A program made the position numbers and the translations under genes. Below are positions 15,213-21,965 of a stretch of DNA of 24,310 bases, piece after piece. The notes under the pieces were generated by a model. The model saw nothing but the letters and a program-made list of their open reading frames with translations. It did no database searches and had not been told where the DNA came from. Origin of the DNA: Arcanobacterium_A sp034173665 (GTDB lineage Bacteria > Actinomycetota > Actinomycetes > Actinomycetales > Actinomycetaceae); the NCBI GenBank assembly GCA_034173665.1, contig JAXFDG010000124.1, forward strand, positions 1 to 24,310, read 5' to 3'. The stretch's first letter is position 1. Every line of letters begins with the position of its first letter.

Positions 15213-16040
15213 TTAATTAAAATCTACTATGAGCGGAGCGTGATCCGACCAACGCTGATCGTAACTAGCAGCTCGGCCAATTTCAAAAGTAGTCGCCCGC
15301 TCAGCTAAAGCAGCATCAGTTAATTGATAATCAATCCGCCAGCCGACGTTATTATCAAAAGCTTGTCCTCGCTGGGACCACCAAGTATATGGCCCATGTA
15401 CTTGCGCGCCAACTAAAGCGCGTTGCACATCCACATACCCAAATTCTCCAAACCAACGCTCGAGGTAGGCAATTTCCTCATCGAGCACTCCTGCAGCCTT
15501 ATTATGGTTTGGTTTCCAATTCTTAATATCGAACTCACTGCGCACAATATTAAAGTCACCAGCCATTAAAAGATGCCCTGATTCCCGCTCTCTTAGCTGC
15601 GCAAGTCGCAAATCTACCCGATCAAGGTGGGCATACTTCGCGGCCATTTTCTCGGCCACTTTTGCATCTCCAGAATGTAAATAGGCACTAATAAAAGTCG
15701 TATCCAAAGCCGGCACATAAAGTTCAATCCAACGTCCGGTATCTACGGGAGCCTCAGCCTCGCCGTCAGCCATTCCGGCAGACAAACCGGAAACTAAATG
15801 CTGCTGCGGATCAATTTCGTATTCGTTGCGAACCGCAATCGCTACTCCGGCACGTCCTTTAATTACTGATTCTTCGGAAAAAATTTGGTATTCCGGTCCA
15901 ATTAATTCTGGAAGTAAGTCACTTGGAGCTCGGACTTCCTGCAGGAGAAGGACGTCAGGTGCGGTTTGGGCGAGCCAGGCTCCCATTCCCTTCTTTGCTG
16001 CAGCACGAATTCCATTCACATTACAAGTAGCGATACGCAT
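15213..16040 (-). CDS. xthA: Exodeoxyribonuclease III (AP endonuclease)
   Basis: The chosen ATG at 16040 has AGGAG 4 nt upstream and gives the canonical opening MRIATCNVNGIRAA; the frame extends 33 nt further upstream without support. The 275-residue product is close to the usual 260-280. Catalytic landmarks are CNVNG (6-10), LLQEVR with Glu35 (metal), GDFNIVRSEFD (Asp and Asn of the active site), a WWSQRGQAFDNNVGWRIDY segment and the terminal SDHAPLIVDF with the catalytic Asp-His. The enzyme cuts at abasic sites and removes 3' blocking groups in base-excision repair in the cytosol. It is first in a minus-strand xthA-yihY-manC series, though the functional link is not obvious. A hairpin with TTTT lies 26 bp upstream of the start. 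Confidence 0.94.
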   Translation of the reverse strand: MRIATCNVNGIRAAAKKGMGAWLAQTAPDVLLLQEVRAPSDLLPELIGPEYQIFSEESVIKGRAGVAIAVRNEYEIDPQQHLVSGLSAGMADGEAEAPVDTGRWIELYVPALDTTFISAYLHSGDAKVAEKMAAKYAHLDRVDLRLAQLRERESGHLLMAGDFNIVRSEFDIKNWKPNHNKAAGVLDEEIAYLERWFGEFGYVDVQRALVGAQVHGPYTWWSQRGQAFDNNVGWRIDYQLTDAALAERATTFEIGRAASYDQRWSDHAPLIVDFN

Positions 16041-16065
16041 ACTACTCCTAGTATTTTGTCCAAAA

Positions 16066-16098
16066 GCCGGCACCGCCTTAATTAAGGCAGTTACCGGC
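16066..16098 (-). terminator. Stem-loop with U4 just upstream of xthA
   Basis: The palindrome GCCTTAATTAAGGC (16075-16088) is enclosed by GCCGG/CCGGC at 16066-16070 and 16094-16098. Read on minus it is followed immediately by TTTTGG. It ends 25 nt before the xthA start codon. It looks like a rho-independent terminator for glyA-folD, or an attenuator in an xthA leader. Confidence 0.55.
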
Positions 16099-16236
16099 TC
16101 AGGATATCAGTATCTAGATTAATCAAGCACGCTAATCGAAAATATCACTCCATTTCAAGCACCTTAACCTGAAGTTAATTCTGTTTCAGCGGTATAAATA
16201 TTCAGGAATACCGTGCGTATCTCAATTCGTTTTTGT

Positions 16237-16264
16237 AGTGATTATTTCTCTTCAAATAATCACT
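16237..16264. terminator. Hairpin overlapping the folD stop codon
   Basis: AGTGATTATTT at 16237-16247 pairs exactly with 16254-16264 around a 6-nt loop. The folD stop codon (16260-16262 on minus) lies inside the stem. On minus the hairpin is followed by ACAAAAACG, not U-rich; on plus it is followed by TTTT. It may stabilise the folD 3' end rather than terminate. Confidence 0.45.
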
Positions 16265-17144
16265 TTTGGAGCACGCGCTCGGCTTGTTCCACAATATTTA
16301 CCAGCAACATTGCCCTGGTCATTGGCCCTACTCCACCTGGATTCGGCGAGAGCCCTGCGACTTTCTGTGCCACTTCTGGGGACACATCACCTAAGATTTT
16401 CCCCTTCCCCGTTTCTGGATTCACTTCTCGAGTCACCCCAACATCAAAAACGACGGCGTGCGGCGCAACCATCTCTGCCTTCAACAGATGAGCAGCTCCA
16501 GCAGCAGCAACGATAACGTCTGCCCGCAAGGTATGCTCTGCTAAACTCCGTGTACCAATATGACAAGTATCAACTGTTGCATTGATAGATTCGTGTGAGA
16601 GCAAGAGTGATAACGGCCGACCAACAGTTCGACCTTGCCCAACAACGCAGACGTTCTTCCCATTCCAGTCAAGACCGTAACGTCGTCCGAGCTCCACGAT
16701 TCCGCGCGGAGTACACGGAATCGGAGAATTAAATTCACCGGCAGTGTTCAAAACTAGAGCACCCAAATTTAAGGGATGTAATCCGTCTGCATCTTTAGTC
16801 GGGTTAATTCGTGCCAAGACCGCATCCGTATCAATTTGCGGCGGAAGCGGTAATTGCACAATAAATCCAGTGCACGAAGGGGCTCCATTTAAGGAATCAA
16901 CCGCTGCTAATACGTCCTCCGTACAAGCATCTTCCGGTAATTCAATCCGCACAGATTTAATTCCAACTTCAGCACAATCGTCATGCTTGCCCTGCACATA
17001 AATTTTCGATGCTGGATTTTCGCCCACAATAATTGTGCCAAGGCTTGGACTTAACCCGGCCTCGCGCAAAGCTGCTACACGCGGTTTCAATTCAGATTTA
17101 ATCTGTGCAGCGATAGTTTTTCCGTCAAAAATTTCTGCTGCCAT
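16260..17144 (-). CDS. folD: Bifunctional methylene-THF dehydrogenase / methenyl-THF cyclohydrolase
   Basis: The 294-residue cytosolic enzyme interconverts 5,10-methylene-, methenyl- and 10-formyl-tetrahydrofolate using NADP. Motifs are Y49-QG-K53 (the conserved tyrosine/lysine pair of the active site), FIVQLPLP at 94-101, TKDADGLHP at 116-124, PCTPRG at 143-148, the cofactor loop VGQGRTVGRP at 168-177 and LSPNPGGVGPMT near the end. The length is normal. The ATG at 17144 follows the glyA stop by 6 bp, so the two genes form one unit and folD should also respond to the ZTP riboswitch upstream of glyA. GlyA makes methylene-THF and FolD converts it to the 10-formyl form used in purine synthesis. 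Confidence 0.96.
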   Translation of the reverse strand: MAAEIFDGKTIAAQIKSELKPRVAALREAGLSPSLGTIIVGENPASKIYVQGKHDDCAEVGIKSVRIELPEDACTEDVLAAVDSLNGAPSCTGFIVQLPLPPQIDTDAVLARINPTKDADGLHPLNLGALVLNTAGEFNSPIPCTPRGIVELGRRYGLDWNGKNVCVVGQGRTVGRPLSLLLSHESINATVDTCHIGTRSLAEHTLRADVIVAAAGAAHLLKAEMVAPHAVVFDVGVTREVNPETGKGKILGDVSPEVAQKVAGLSPNPGGVGPMTRAMLLVNIVEQAERVLQK

Positions 17145-17150
17145 CTGAAC

Positions 17151-18440
17151 TCACTTTGTCTGATCGAGATCTGGATATAGCGGGAATTGTGCAGTAAGAG
17201 CTTGCACTCTCGCACGCAAGCTGGCAATATCTGCAGATTTCCCATCCCGCAGAGCGATTCCGATAATATCTGCAACTTCCGCAAATTCTGCATCTCCAAA
17301 ACCACGAGTTGCAAGCGCCGGGGTGCCAATTCGCAAGCCAGAGGTAACTGCTGGTGGACGTGGATCAAAAGGCACTGAGTTTCGGTTTACAGTGATTCCT
17401 ACTTCATGTAATAAATCTTCTGCTTCCTGACCATTAAGTTCACTATTGCGCAAATCTACAAGTACGAGATGTACATCGGTTCCACCTGAAACCACTGAAA
17501 CACCAGTTTCGGCAACATCACTTGCCAGTAGACGCTCAGCGATTAACTTTGCGCCACTCAGGGTGCGTGCCTGACGATCTTTAAATTCAGGTGTTGCAGC
17601 TGCCTTTAGCGCCACAGCCTTTGCCGCAATTACGTGCATCAGCGGACCACCCTGCTGCCCTGGGAAGACTGCCGAATTCAACTTCTTGCCAAACTTTTCT
17701 GCATCTTTCGCAAGAATCATTCCGGAACGTGGGCCACCAATTGTCTTATGAATCGTGGTTGTTACAACATCGGCATATTCAACTGGATTTGGATGCAAGC
17801 CTGCAGCTACAAGCCCTGCAAAATGTGCCATATCAACCCAAAGATAAGCCCCGACTTCATCAGCAATTGCTCGGAAAGCGGCTAAGTCGATATGACGTGG
17901 ATATGCCGACCAGCCAGCAATAATCATCTTTGGTTGGTGCTCAAGAGCTTTTGCTCGGACCTCATCCATATCAATCAAATAAGTTTCTGGGGAGACTCCG
18001 TAAGAAACCATATTGTAATTCTTCCCAGAGAAATTAAGTTTCATTCCATGGGTTAAGTGCCCGCCATGTGCAAGTTCCAGACCAAGCACAGTATCTCCCG
18101 GGGAAACTAATGCATGATAAATTGCCGCATTTGCTTGTGCTCCTGAGTGCGGCTGAACGTTTACATATCCTGCTCCGAAGAGTTCTTTTGCCCGTTCAAT
18201 TGCCAGCTGCTCAACCACATCTACGTGTTCACAGCCGCCGTAGTAACGACGTCCCGGATATCCTTCTGCATATTTATTTGTTAGTACTGATCCCTGTGCC
18301 TGCAACACTGCACGCGGAACAAAATTCTCTGAGGCAATCATTTCCAGAGTATCTCGCTGCCGAAGCAATTCAGCCTCAAGCACCTGTGCTACTTCTTGAT
18401 CAAATTCGGCAACTGACTGATTAAAAAAATCTGCGACCAT
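17151..18440 (-). CDS. glyA: Serine hydroxymethyltransferase
   Basis: The 429-residue PLP enzyme converts serine and tetrahydrofolate to glycine and methylene-THF. ASENF at 36-40, YAEGYPGRRYYGGC at 57-70, HSGAQAN at 98-104, WVDMAHFAGLVAAG at 201-214 and TTTIHKTIGGPRSG at 227-240 (Schiff-base Lys232) are all family motifs; the IGGPRSG variant is common in actinobacteria. The length is typical. ATG 18440 has AAGGAAGG upstream with a GGCCCAG stretch between it and the start. The leader from about 18639 carries a ZTP aptamer, so expression should rise when ZMP/ZTP accumulates, i.e. when 10-formyl-THF is short. folD follows directly. Confidence 0.97.
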   Translation of the reverse strand: MVADFFNQSVAEFDQEVAQVLEAELLRQRDTLEMIASENFVPRAVLQAQGSVLTNKYAEGYPGRRYYGGCEHVDVVEQLAIERAKELFGAGYVNVQPHSGAQANAAIYHALVSPGDTVLGLELAHGGHLTHGMKLNFSGKNYNMVSYGVSPETYLIDMDEVRAKALEHQPKMIIAGWSAYPRHIDLAAFRAIADEVGAYLWVDMAHFAGLVAAGLHPNPVEYADVVTTTIHKTIGGPRSGMILAKDAEKFGKKLNSAVFPGQQGGPLMHVIAAKAVALKAAATPEFKDRQARTLSGAKLIAERLLASDVAETGVSVVSGGTDVHLVLVDLRNSELNGQEAEDLLHEVGITVNRNSVPFDPRPPAVTSGLRIGTPALATRGFGDAEFAEVADIIGIALRDGKSADIASLRARVQALTAQFPLYPDLDQTK

Positions 18441-18443
18441 CGA

Positions 18444-18450
18444 CTGGGCC
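18444..18450 (-). promoter_or_regulatory. Segment next to glyA RBS complementary to the ZTP aptamer
   Basis: On minus this segment reads GGCCCAG, between the ribosome-binding site and the glyA ATG. It is the exact complement of CUGGGCC in the 3' conserved part of the aptamer (18563-18569). Pairing would be possible only when the aptamer pseudoknot is open, giving a translational off state. This is inference from complementarity. Confidence 0.4.
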
Positions 18451-18511
18451 TTCCTTTCTCATGTTGCTTACGCTGATACGCAAGCACATTTAGCTGCAGG
18501 TTCCTCTTTCC

Positions 18512-18546
18512 AAAAAATTCTGTTCGCCACAAATTTGTGTTTACAG
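18512..18546 (-). terminator. Candidate riboswitch-linked terminator in glyA leader
   Basis: On minus, CTGT...CACAAA pairs with TTTGTG...ACAG (outer arms 18543-18546 and 18520-18523, inner 18528-18539), followed by AA then six T (18517-18512). It lies 14 nt downstream of the aptamer. The stem is weak because of the internal loop, but the U6 tail fits a transcriptional expression platform. Confidence 0.5.
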
Positions 18547-18559
18547 TTTTCTGGTTGCT

Positions 18560-18640
18560 GCTGGCCCAGGCGAGCGACTAGCAAGCAAATTTTATGTGTC
18601 GCTCCCCGGTGGTGACCACCTACGGCGCCAGTTGCGACTG
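18560..18640 (-). ncRNA. ZTP (pfl) riboswitch aptamer upstream of glyA-folD
   Basis: Read on minus, the element has GTCGC (P1, 18638-18634), the conserved AACTGGCG, a P2 hairpin GGTGG-TCA-CCACC, the conserved CCGGGGAGCGAC whose GCGAC closes P1 (18602-18598), a 19-nt linker, and the 3' conserved CGCCTGGGC. This order and these conserved bases match the ZTP/pfl riboswitch family, which senses ZMP/ZTP (AICAR phosphates) and turns on one-carbon and purine genes. glyA and folD are classic targets. A good -10 element just upstream would place transcription start at the first aptamer base. Recognition is by motif memory; a covariance-model search would confirm it. Confidence 0.88.
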
Positions 18641-18644
18641 TTCC

Positions 18645-18650
18645 ATTCTA
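18645..18650 (-). promoter_or_regulatory. -10 element of glyA promoter (TAGAAT)
   Basis: TAGAAT on minus matches the -10 consensus at five of six positions and would start transcription near 18638, exactly where the ZTP aptamer begins. No convincing -35 is visible at 16-18 bp upstream. Confidence 0.5.
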
Positions 18651-18886
18651 GCGAGGTTTCAGTTTCAACTCACTATCGTTCAGTTTTTGATAATTGCCGA
18701 CGCCGTGGCGTCTCTCATTACGGAAAGTTTCAGTTTTAATGTGCTTTGATGCTTTCTCAGCTGCAAAATACTCTCCTCCCCTGAATAATATTCTCTCCGA
18801 AACAACCTCCCCCCCCTGCAAAACAACCTGCCCGATTAGACCAAAAAACAATCCATTTTTGAGAATAAAGTTAATATTTACTGCAC
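18651..18886. other. Rest of glyA-purU intergenic region
   Basis: These 236 bp between the glyA promoter and purU hold no supported gene. A run of eight C lies at 18809-18816, within two copies of AACAACCT (18802-18808 region and 18822-18829). A 67-codon minus-strand frame here has no recognisable product. No clear plus-strand promoter for purU could be picked out. Confidence 0.5.
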
Positions 18887-18904
18887 TTGGTCTATATTGG
18901 AAAA

Positions 18905-19753
18905 ATGAATTCGCAGCAGCTTGTGTTTACGATGTCTTGCCCGGATCAGCCGGGAATTGTTTATGCCGTAACCGGACTATTAGCTTCAGTTGGCGGGAAT
19001 ATTCTTGAATCCCAACAATACAATGATGCTTCTACAAACCGCTTCTTTATTCGAATCGAAGCGATGGTTCCTGGCGGAAAGAAAACCATTGAGGCTGCGT
19101 TTAGCCAGCTCGCTGCGAACTACCAAATGGAATTTAAGATTGCAGAAGTTGCAAAGCCACTGCGGACTTTAATTATGGTGACGAAAGAATCGCACTGTCT
19201 TTCAGACTTACTAACAAAACATCATGAAGGACGGCTCCCAATCGACATCGCAGGCGTCGTCGGTAATCATGAAACTCTGCAACCACTTGCACAATTTTAC
19301 GGAACAGACTTTACGCATATCCCGATTACCCCTGAAACGAAGCCAGAAGCTGAGGAAAGACTCTTAGGACTAGTTTCAGACTTGAATGTAGATTTAATTG
19401 TTCTCGCACGTTATATGCAAATTCTCTCTCCAGAGCTATGCAACAAAATGGCGGGGAATATTATTAATATTCACCACTCCTTCTTACCTTCTTTTAAGGG
19501 GGCCCGGCCTTATTTCCAGGCACACTCACGTGGCGTGAAACTGATTGGCGCAACCGCTCATTATGTAACTTCAGATTTGGATGAGGGGCCAATTATTGAG
19601 CAAGACGTCGTGCGCGTAGCACATAACGACACTCCAGAAGCTCTTGCGGCTAAAGGTGCAGAAGTAGAACGGCAAGTACTTTCACGTGCTGTTCGCTGGC
19701 ATGCTGAACATCGAATCTTATTAAATGACCATCGCACAGTAATTTTTCCTTAA
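18905..19753 (+). CDS. purU: Formyltetrahydrofolate deformylase
   Basis: The start chosen is ATG 18905, preceded by TTGGAAAA; an in-frame TTG at 18887 is less likely. The 282-residue protein has an N-terminal ACT domain (about 5-80, starting FTMSCPDQPGIVYAVTGLLA) and a formyltransferase-like catalytic domain. The catalytic domain carries NIHHSFLPSFKGARPY at 188-203 (catalytic Asn188, His190) and YVTSDLDEGPIIEQ at 220-233 (Asp226). It hydrolyses 10-formyl-THF to formate and THF, balancing one-carbon pools; in E. coli the ACT domain responds to glycine and methionine. It is divergent from the ZTP-controlled glyA-folD unit, so three genes here handle the same folate pool. Length matches the family. 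Confidence 0.95.
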   Translation: MNSQQLVFTMSCPDQPGIVYAVTGLLASVGGNILESQQYNDASTNRFFIRIEAMVPGGKKTIEAAFSQLAANYQMEFKIAEVAKPLRTLIMVTKESHCLSDLLTKHHEGRLPIDIAGVVGNHETLQPLAQFYGTDFTHIPITPETKPEAEERLLGLVSDLNVDLIVLARYMQILSPELCNKMAGNIINIHHSFLPSFKGARPYFQAHSRGVKLIGATAHYVTSDLDEGPIIEQDVVRVAHNDTPEALAAKGAEVERQVLSRAVRWHAEHRILLNDHRTVIFP

Positions 19754-19833
19754 AACACGATAGTTTTCGCTGAGCCCACCGCATATAAGCCCTTTGATTA
19801 CAAGTGTTTTCTAGGAAATTACGCGGAAAATAT

Positions 19834-20505
19834 TTAGCCGATAATTCCACGCGCAGAAGCCCACTGAGAAAGTTCCTTACGATTTGAAAGCTGTAATTTT
19901 CGCAGTACTGCCGATACGTGAGTCTCCACAGTTTTAATCGAAATATACAGCTCAGCCGCCGCCTCGCGATACGTGTATCCACGTGCGATTAGCCGCATCA
20001 CTTCCTGCTCACGAGCGCTCAGACGATCTAGTTCTTCATCATGCACCGCAACTTCTGCCTGGCTAGATCCAAAAGCATCAAGCACAAAACCTGCTAATCG
20101 TGGAGAGAACGCTGCATCACCACTTGCTACCCGTTCGAGGGCTTCAATTAAATCCGGCCCAGTAATTGATTTTGTAATATAACCGCGAGCACCGGCACGA
20201 ACCACCGCCACGACGTCGTCGGCAGCATCGGAAACTGAAAGAGCGAGAAAACGCGGAGCACTCGATTCGTCATTTGAAAAATTCGTGAAAGTTCGGCGGA
20301 TCACCTCCGCGCCACCACCGCCGAGACCTCCCGGAAGATGCACATCAAGAAGCACTACATCACATGGGGTGCCAGCAATCACTGCTACTGCCGAATCCAC
20401 ATCTGCAGCCTCCCCGACCACAGTAATCCCGAGATTCAGGCTTTCGAGTTGGAGCTTGATTCCGTTACGCACGAGATCATGATCATCTACTAAAATTACA
20501 TCCAT
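19834..20505 (-). CDS. NarL/LuxR-type response regulator
   Basis: The 223-residue protein has a receiver domain (1-120) with acidic pair Asp7-Asp8, phospho-acceptor Asp54 in LLDVHLPGG, Ser90 and Lys112 in YITKS. A LuxR-type helix-turn-helix follows at about 162-215 (LSAREQEVMRLIARGYTYREAA ... ISIKTVETHVSAVLRKL). The receiver has a glycine-rich insertion (GGLGGGGAE) after the phosphorylation site. It is downstream of the PspC-domain kinase on the same strand (36 bp), forming a two-component pair, and is the natural candidate to bind the TCAGGG boxes at 21873-21920. The start is ATG at 20505. The gene converges with purU. Confidence 0.93.
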   Translation of the reverse strand: MDVILVDDHDLVRNGIKLQLESLNLGITVVGEAADVDSAVAVIAGTPCDVVLLDVHLPGGLGGGGAEVIRRTFTNFSNDESSAPRFLALSVSDAADDVVAVVRAGARGYITKSITGPDLIEALERVASGDAAFSPRLAGFVLDAFGSSQAEVAVHDEELDRLSAREQEVMRLIARGYTYREAAAELYISIKTVETHVSAVLRKLQLSNRKELSQWASARGIIG

Positions 20506-20541
20506 CTGTCTTCCTATCTGCAGCGATTTTCTATTCTTTTT

Positions 20542-21831
20542 CTATTCAACAGAAGAAGATGCTAAATGCACTTCAGTTCCGCCACTTGTGAGAGGTGAAC
20601 GAATTTCAGCTGAACCGCCAATTTTTTCCATTCTGCCAATTATGGAATCCCGAACTCCCGCACGATCAGCTGGGATTTGTTCTGGGTTGAAACCTGGGCC
20701 GCGATCACGAACCCAAATCTCAATCCTCTGTGACGCTAATTCGGCGTACACTGAAATTTCTTTATTTCCACCGTGTTTGCAAGCATTTGTAACAGCTTCT
20801 CCGGCAGCGGCCACTATTTGCAAATTAGCTTCGTTTGGCACTGCGTCACCTGTGACCACTAATTCAATTACTGCCCCGTAACGCCGTTCGAGATTTTGAC
20901 ACATTTCTCGGAGTTGTTCAGCTAGAGAAAGCTGCACTTCCTGCCGATCAGTATAAAGATAGCGTCGCAAATCCTGTTCTTGAGTTCTTGCTAAAGTGCG
21001 TACAGCATCAGCATCATTTGCTTGAGCCCGAATTAAAGCCAAAGTTTGCAAAACCGAGTCGTGAAGATGTGTTGCAATTTCTGTTCGCTCTGCTTGCCTT
21101 GCATTAGCTTCAACTGAGGCACGTAAATTAAAACGAAGCCGCAAATAAACCGGATATAGCACAATTACAAGCACTAATACCGTCACAAACGCACTTGCAA
21201 GGGCAGCTATTAAAATTGAGGTGGCGTGCAAACTAAGCACGAACACAATTCCCCCGAGCGCCGAAACAGTAGCACCGCTTAAAGCTAAAGCAAATTTTCC
21301 GGTGGTTTCATCCGCTGGAGTAGACCAAACCACGGACGCTCCCACCAAAAACAACATAATTCCGATTAAGGAATTTGTATTCACCCAGAACAACGAGCTA
21401 ATTCCAAGAACCTGATCGGCACCTAAAAGAACTGCTAATATTCCAAGGCCGCCAAGCAGAAATAATCCCGCTAGTACTAAAAGGTTGCGACGCCGTGCGC
21501 GCTCTGCCGCAATAATTTTCTCTCGTTTTTCCCCGAGTCGAGAAGCTAGTCGATCATTTACTGCTGGAGTAGCTGCGGCTTGAGCTTCAGTTGGCACAAC
21601 TGCCGCAATGACCAAATAGAATATCGGAATAATAAAAGTGGGAATCAGCAGCAAAAAAATTATTCGCCAAGCAGTTACACTTCCTCCTAAATGAACTGCT
21701 AATCCGCGGCAAACTCCGAAGAAAACACGTGGACGACGGCGAAGCAATGGTGGGCGCAGGCGTGCTTTCGGATGCCGTAATGCAGCATAGGGATGATCTG
21801 AGACTTGTTGCGGTGTTTGTTCTTGCGTCAC
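20542..21831 (-). CDS. PspC-domain sensor histidine kinase (NarL family partner)
   Basis: The 429-residue membrane kinase starts with a PspC domain (about 30-82: RPRVFFGVCRGLAVHLGGSVTAWRIIFLLLIP and a hydrophobic helix). Further membrane segments follow at about 115-135, 150-170, 180-200 and 205-230. The dimerisation/phosphoacceptor helix has ERTEIATHLHDSVLQTLALI with His257, and the ATPase domain has GEAVTNACKHGG (N-box), DRGPGF (G1) and GGTEVHL at the end. The degenerate second glycine loop (VRDSIIGRMEKIGG) is common in this HisKA_3 class. The start is GTG 21831, just after AAGAG. It is divergent from another PspC-domain protein, so the two may sense or respond to the same envelope signal. 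Confidence 0.92.
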   Translation of the reverse strand: MTQEQTPQQVSDHPYAALRHPKARLRPPLLRRRPRVFFGVCRGLAVHLGGSVTAWRIIFLLLIPTFIIPIFYLVIAAVVPTEAQAAATPAVNDRLASRLGEKREKIIAAERARRRNLLVLAGLFLLGGLGILAVLLGADQVLGISSLFWVNTNSLIGIMLFLVGASVVWSTPADETTGKFALALSGATVSALGGIVFVLSLHATSILIAALASAFVTVLVLVIVLYPVYLRLRFNLRASVEANARQAERTEIATHLHDSVLQTLALIRAQANDADAVRTLARTQEQDLRRYLYTDRQEVQLSLAEQLREMCQNLERRYGAVIELVVTGDAVPNEANLQIVAAAGEAVTNACKHGGNKEISVYAELASQRIEIWVRDRGPGFNPEQIPADRAGVRDSIIGRMEKIGGSAEIRSPLTSGGTEVHLASSSVE

Positions 21832-21872
21832 TCTTAAATACTTGCAAATACCATCCCTTAATGGAAATTAAA

Positions 21873-21920
21873 TCAGGGTGTTTCAGGGTATCCCCAGAAA
21901 ATTTCAGGGTTTAATCAGGG
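21873..21920. promoter_or_regulatory. TCAGGG box array between the divergent PspC genes
   Basis: TCAGGG occurs at 21873, 21883, 21904 and 21915, spaced 10, 21 and 11 bp, i.e. about one, two and one helical turns. The central part TTTCAGGGTATCCCCAG (21881-21897) also contains the inverted GGG-TAT-CCC. The array lies in the 134-bp region between the kinase start (21831) and the 606-residue PspC gene (21966). It resembles an element at 24232-24260. Likely a regulator binding site, with the adjacent response regulator as candidate. Confidence 0.55.
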
Positions 21921-21936
21921 CGACTCATGGTGGCAG

Positions 21937-21948
21937 GGAAAATTTTCC
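21937..21948. repeat. 12-bp palindrome GGAAAATTTTCC before the PspC gene
   Basis: The perfect palindrome GGAAAATTTTCC lies 18 bp upstream of the PspC start codon and next to its ribosome-binding site (GGAAGA, 21952-21957). It could be an additional operator or a core promoter part. Confidence 0.35.
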
Positions 21949-21965
21949 TCCGGAAGAATTAAAGC

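Noticed and set aside
18648..18851. 67-codon minus-strand frame upstream of the glyA riboswitch
   Set aside because: No recognisable protein features, it contains the G8 run, it ends at the promoter -10 region, and there is no convincing ribosome-binding site; treated as chance.
19745..19818. Possible bidirectional terminator between purU and the response regulator
   Set aside because: TTTCCT-T-AAAACAC can pair with GTGTTTT-CT-AGGAAA, but the loop is about 45 nt and the stem is interrupted; too weak to list as a feature.
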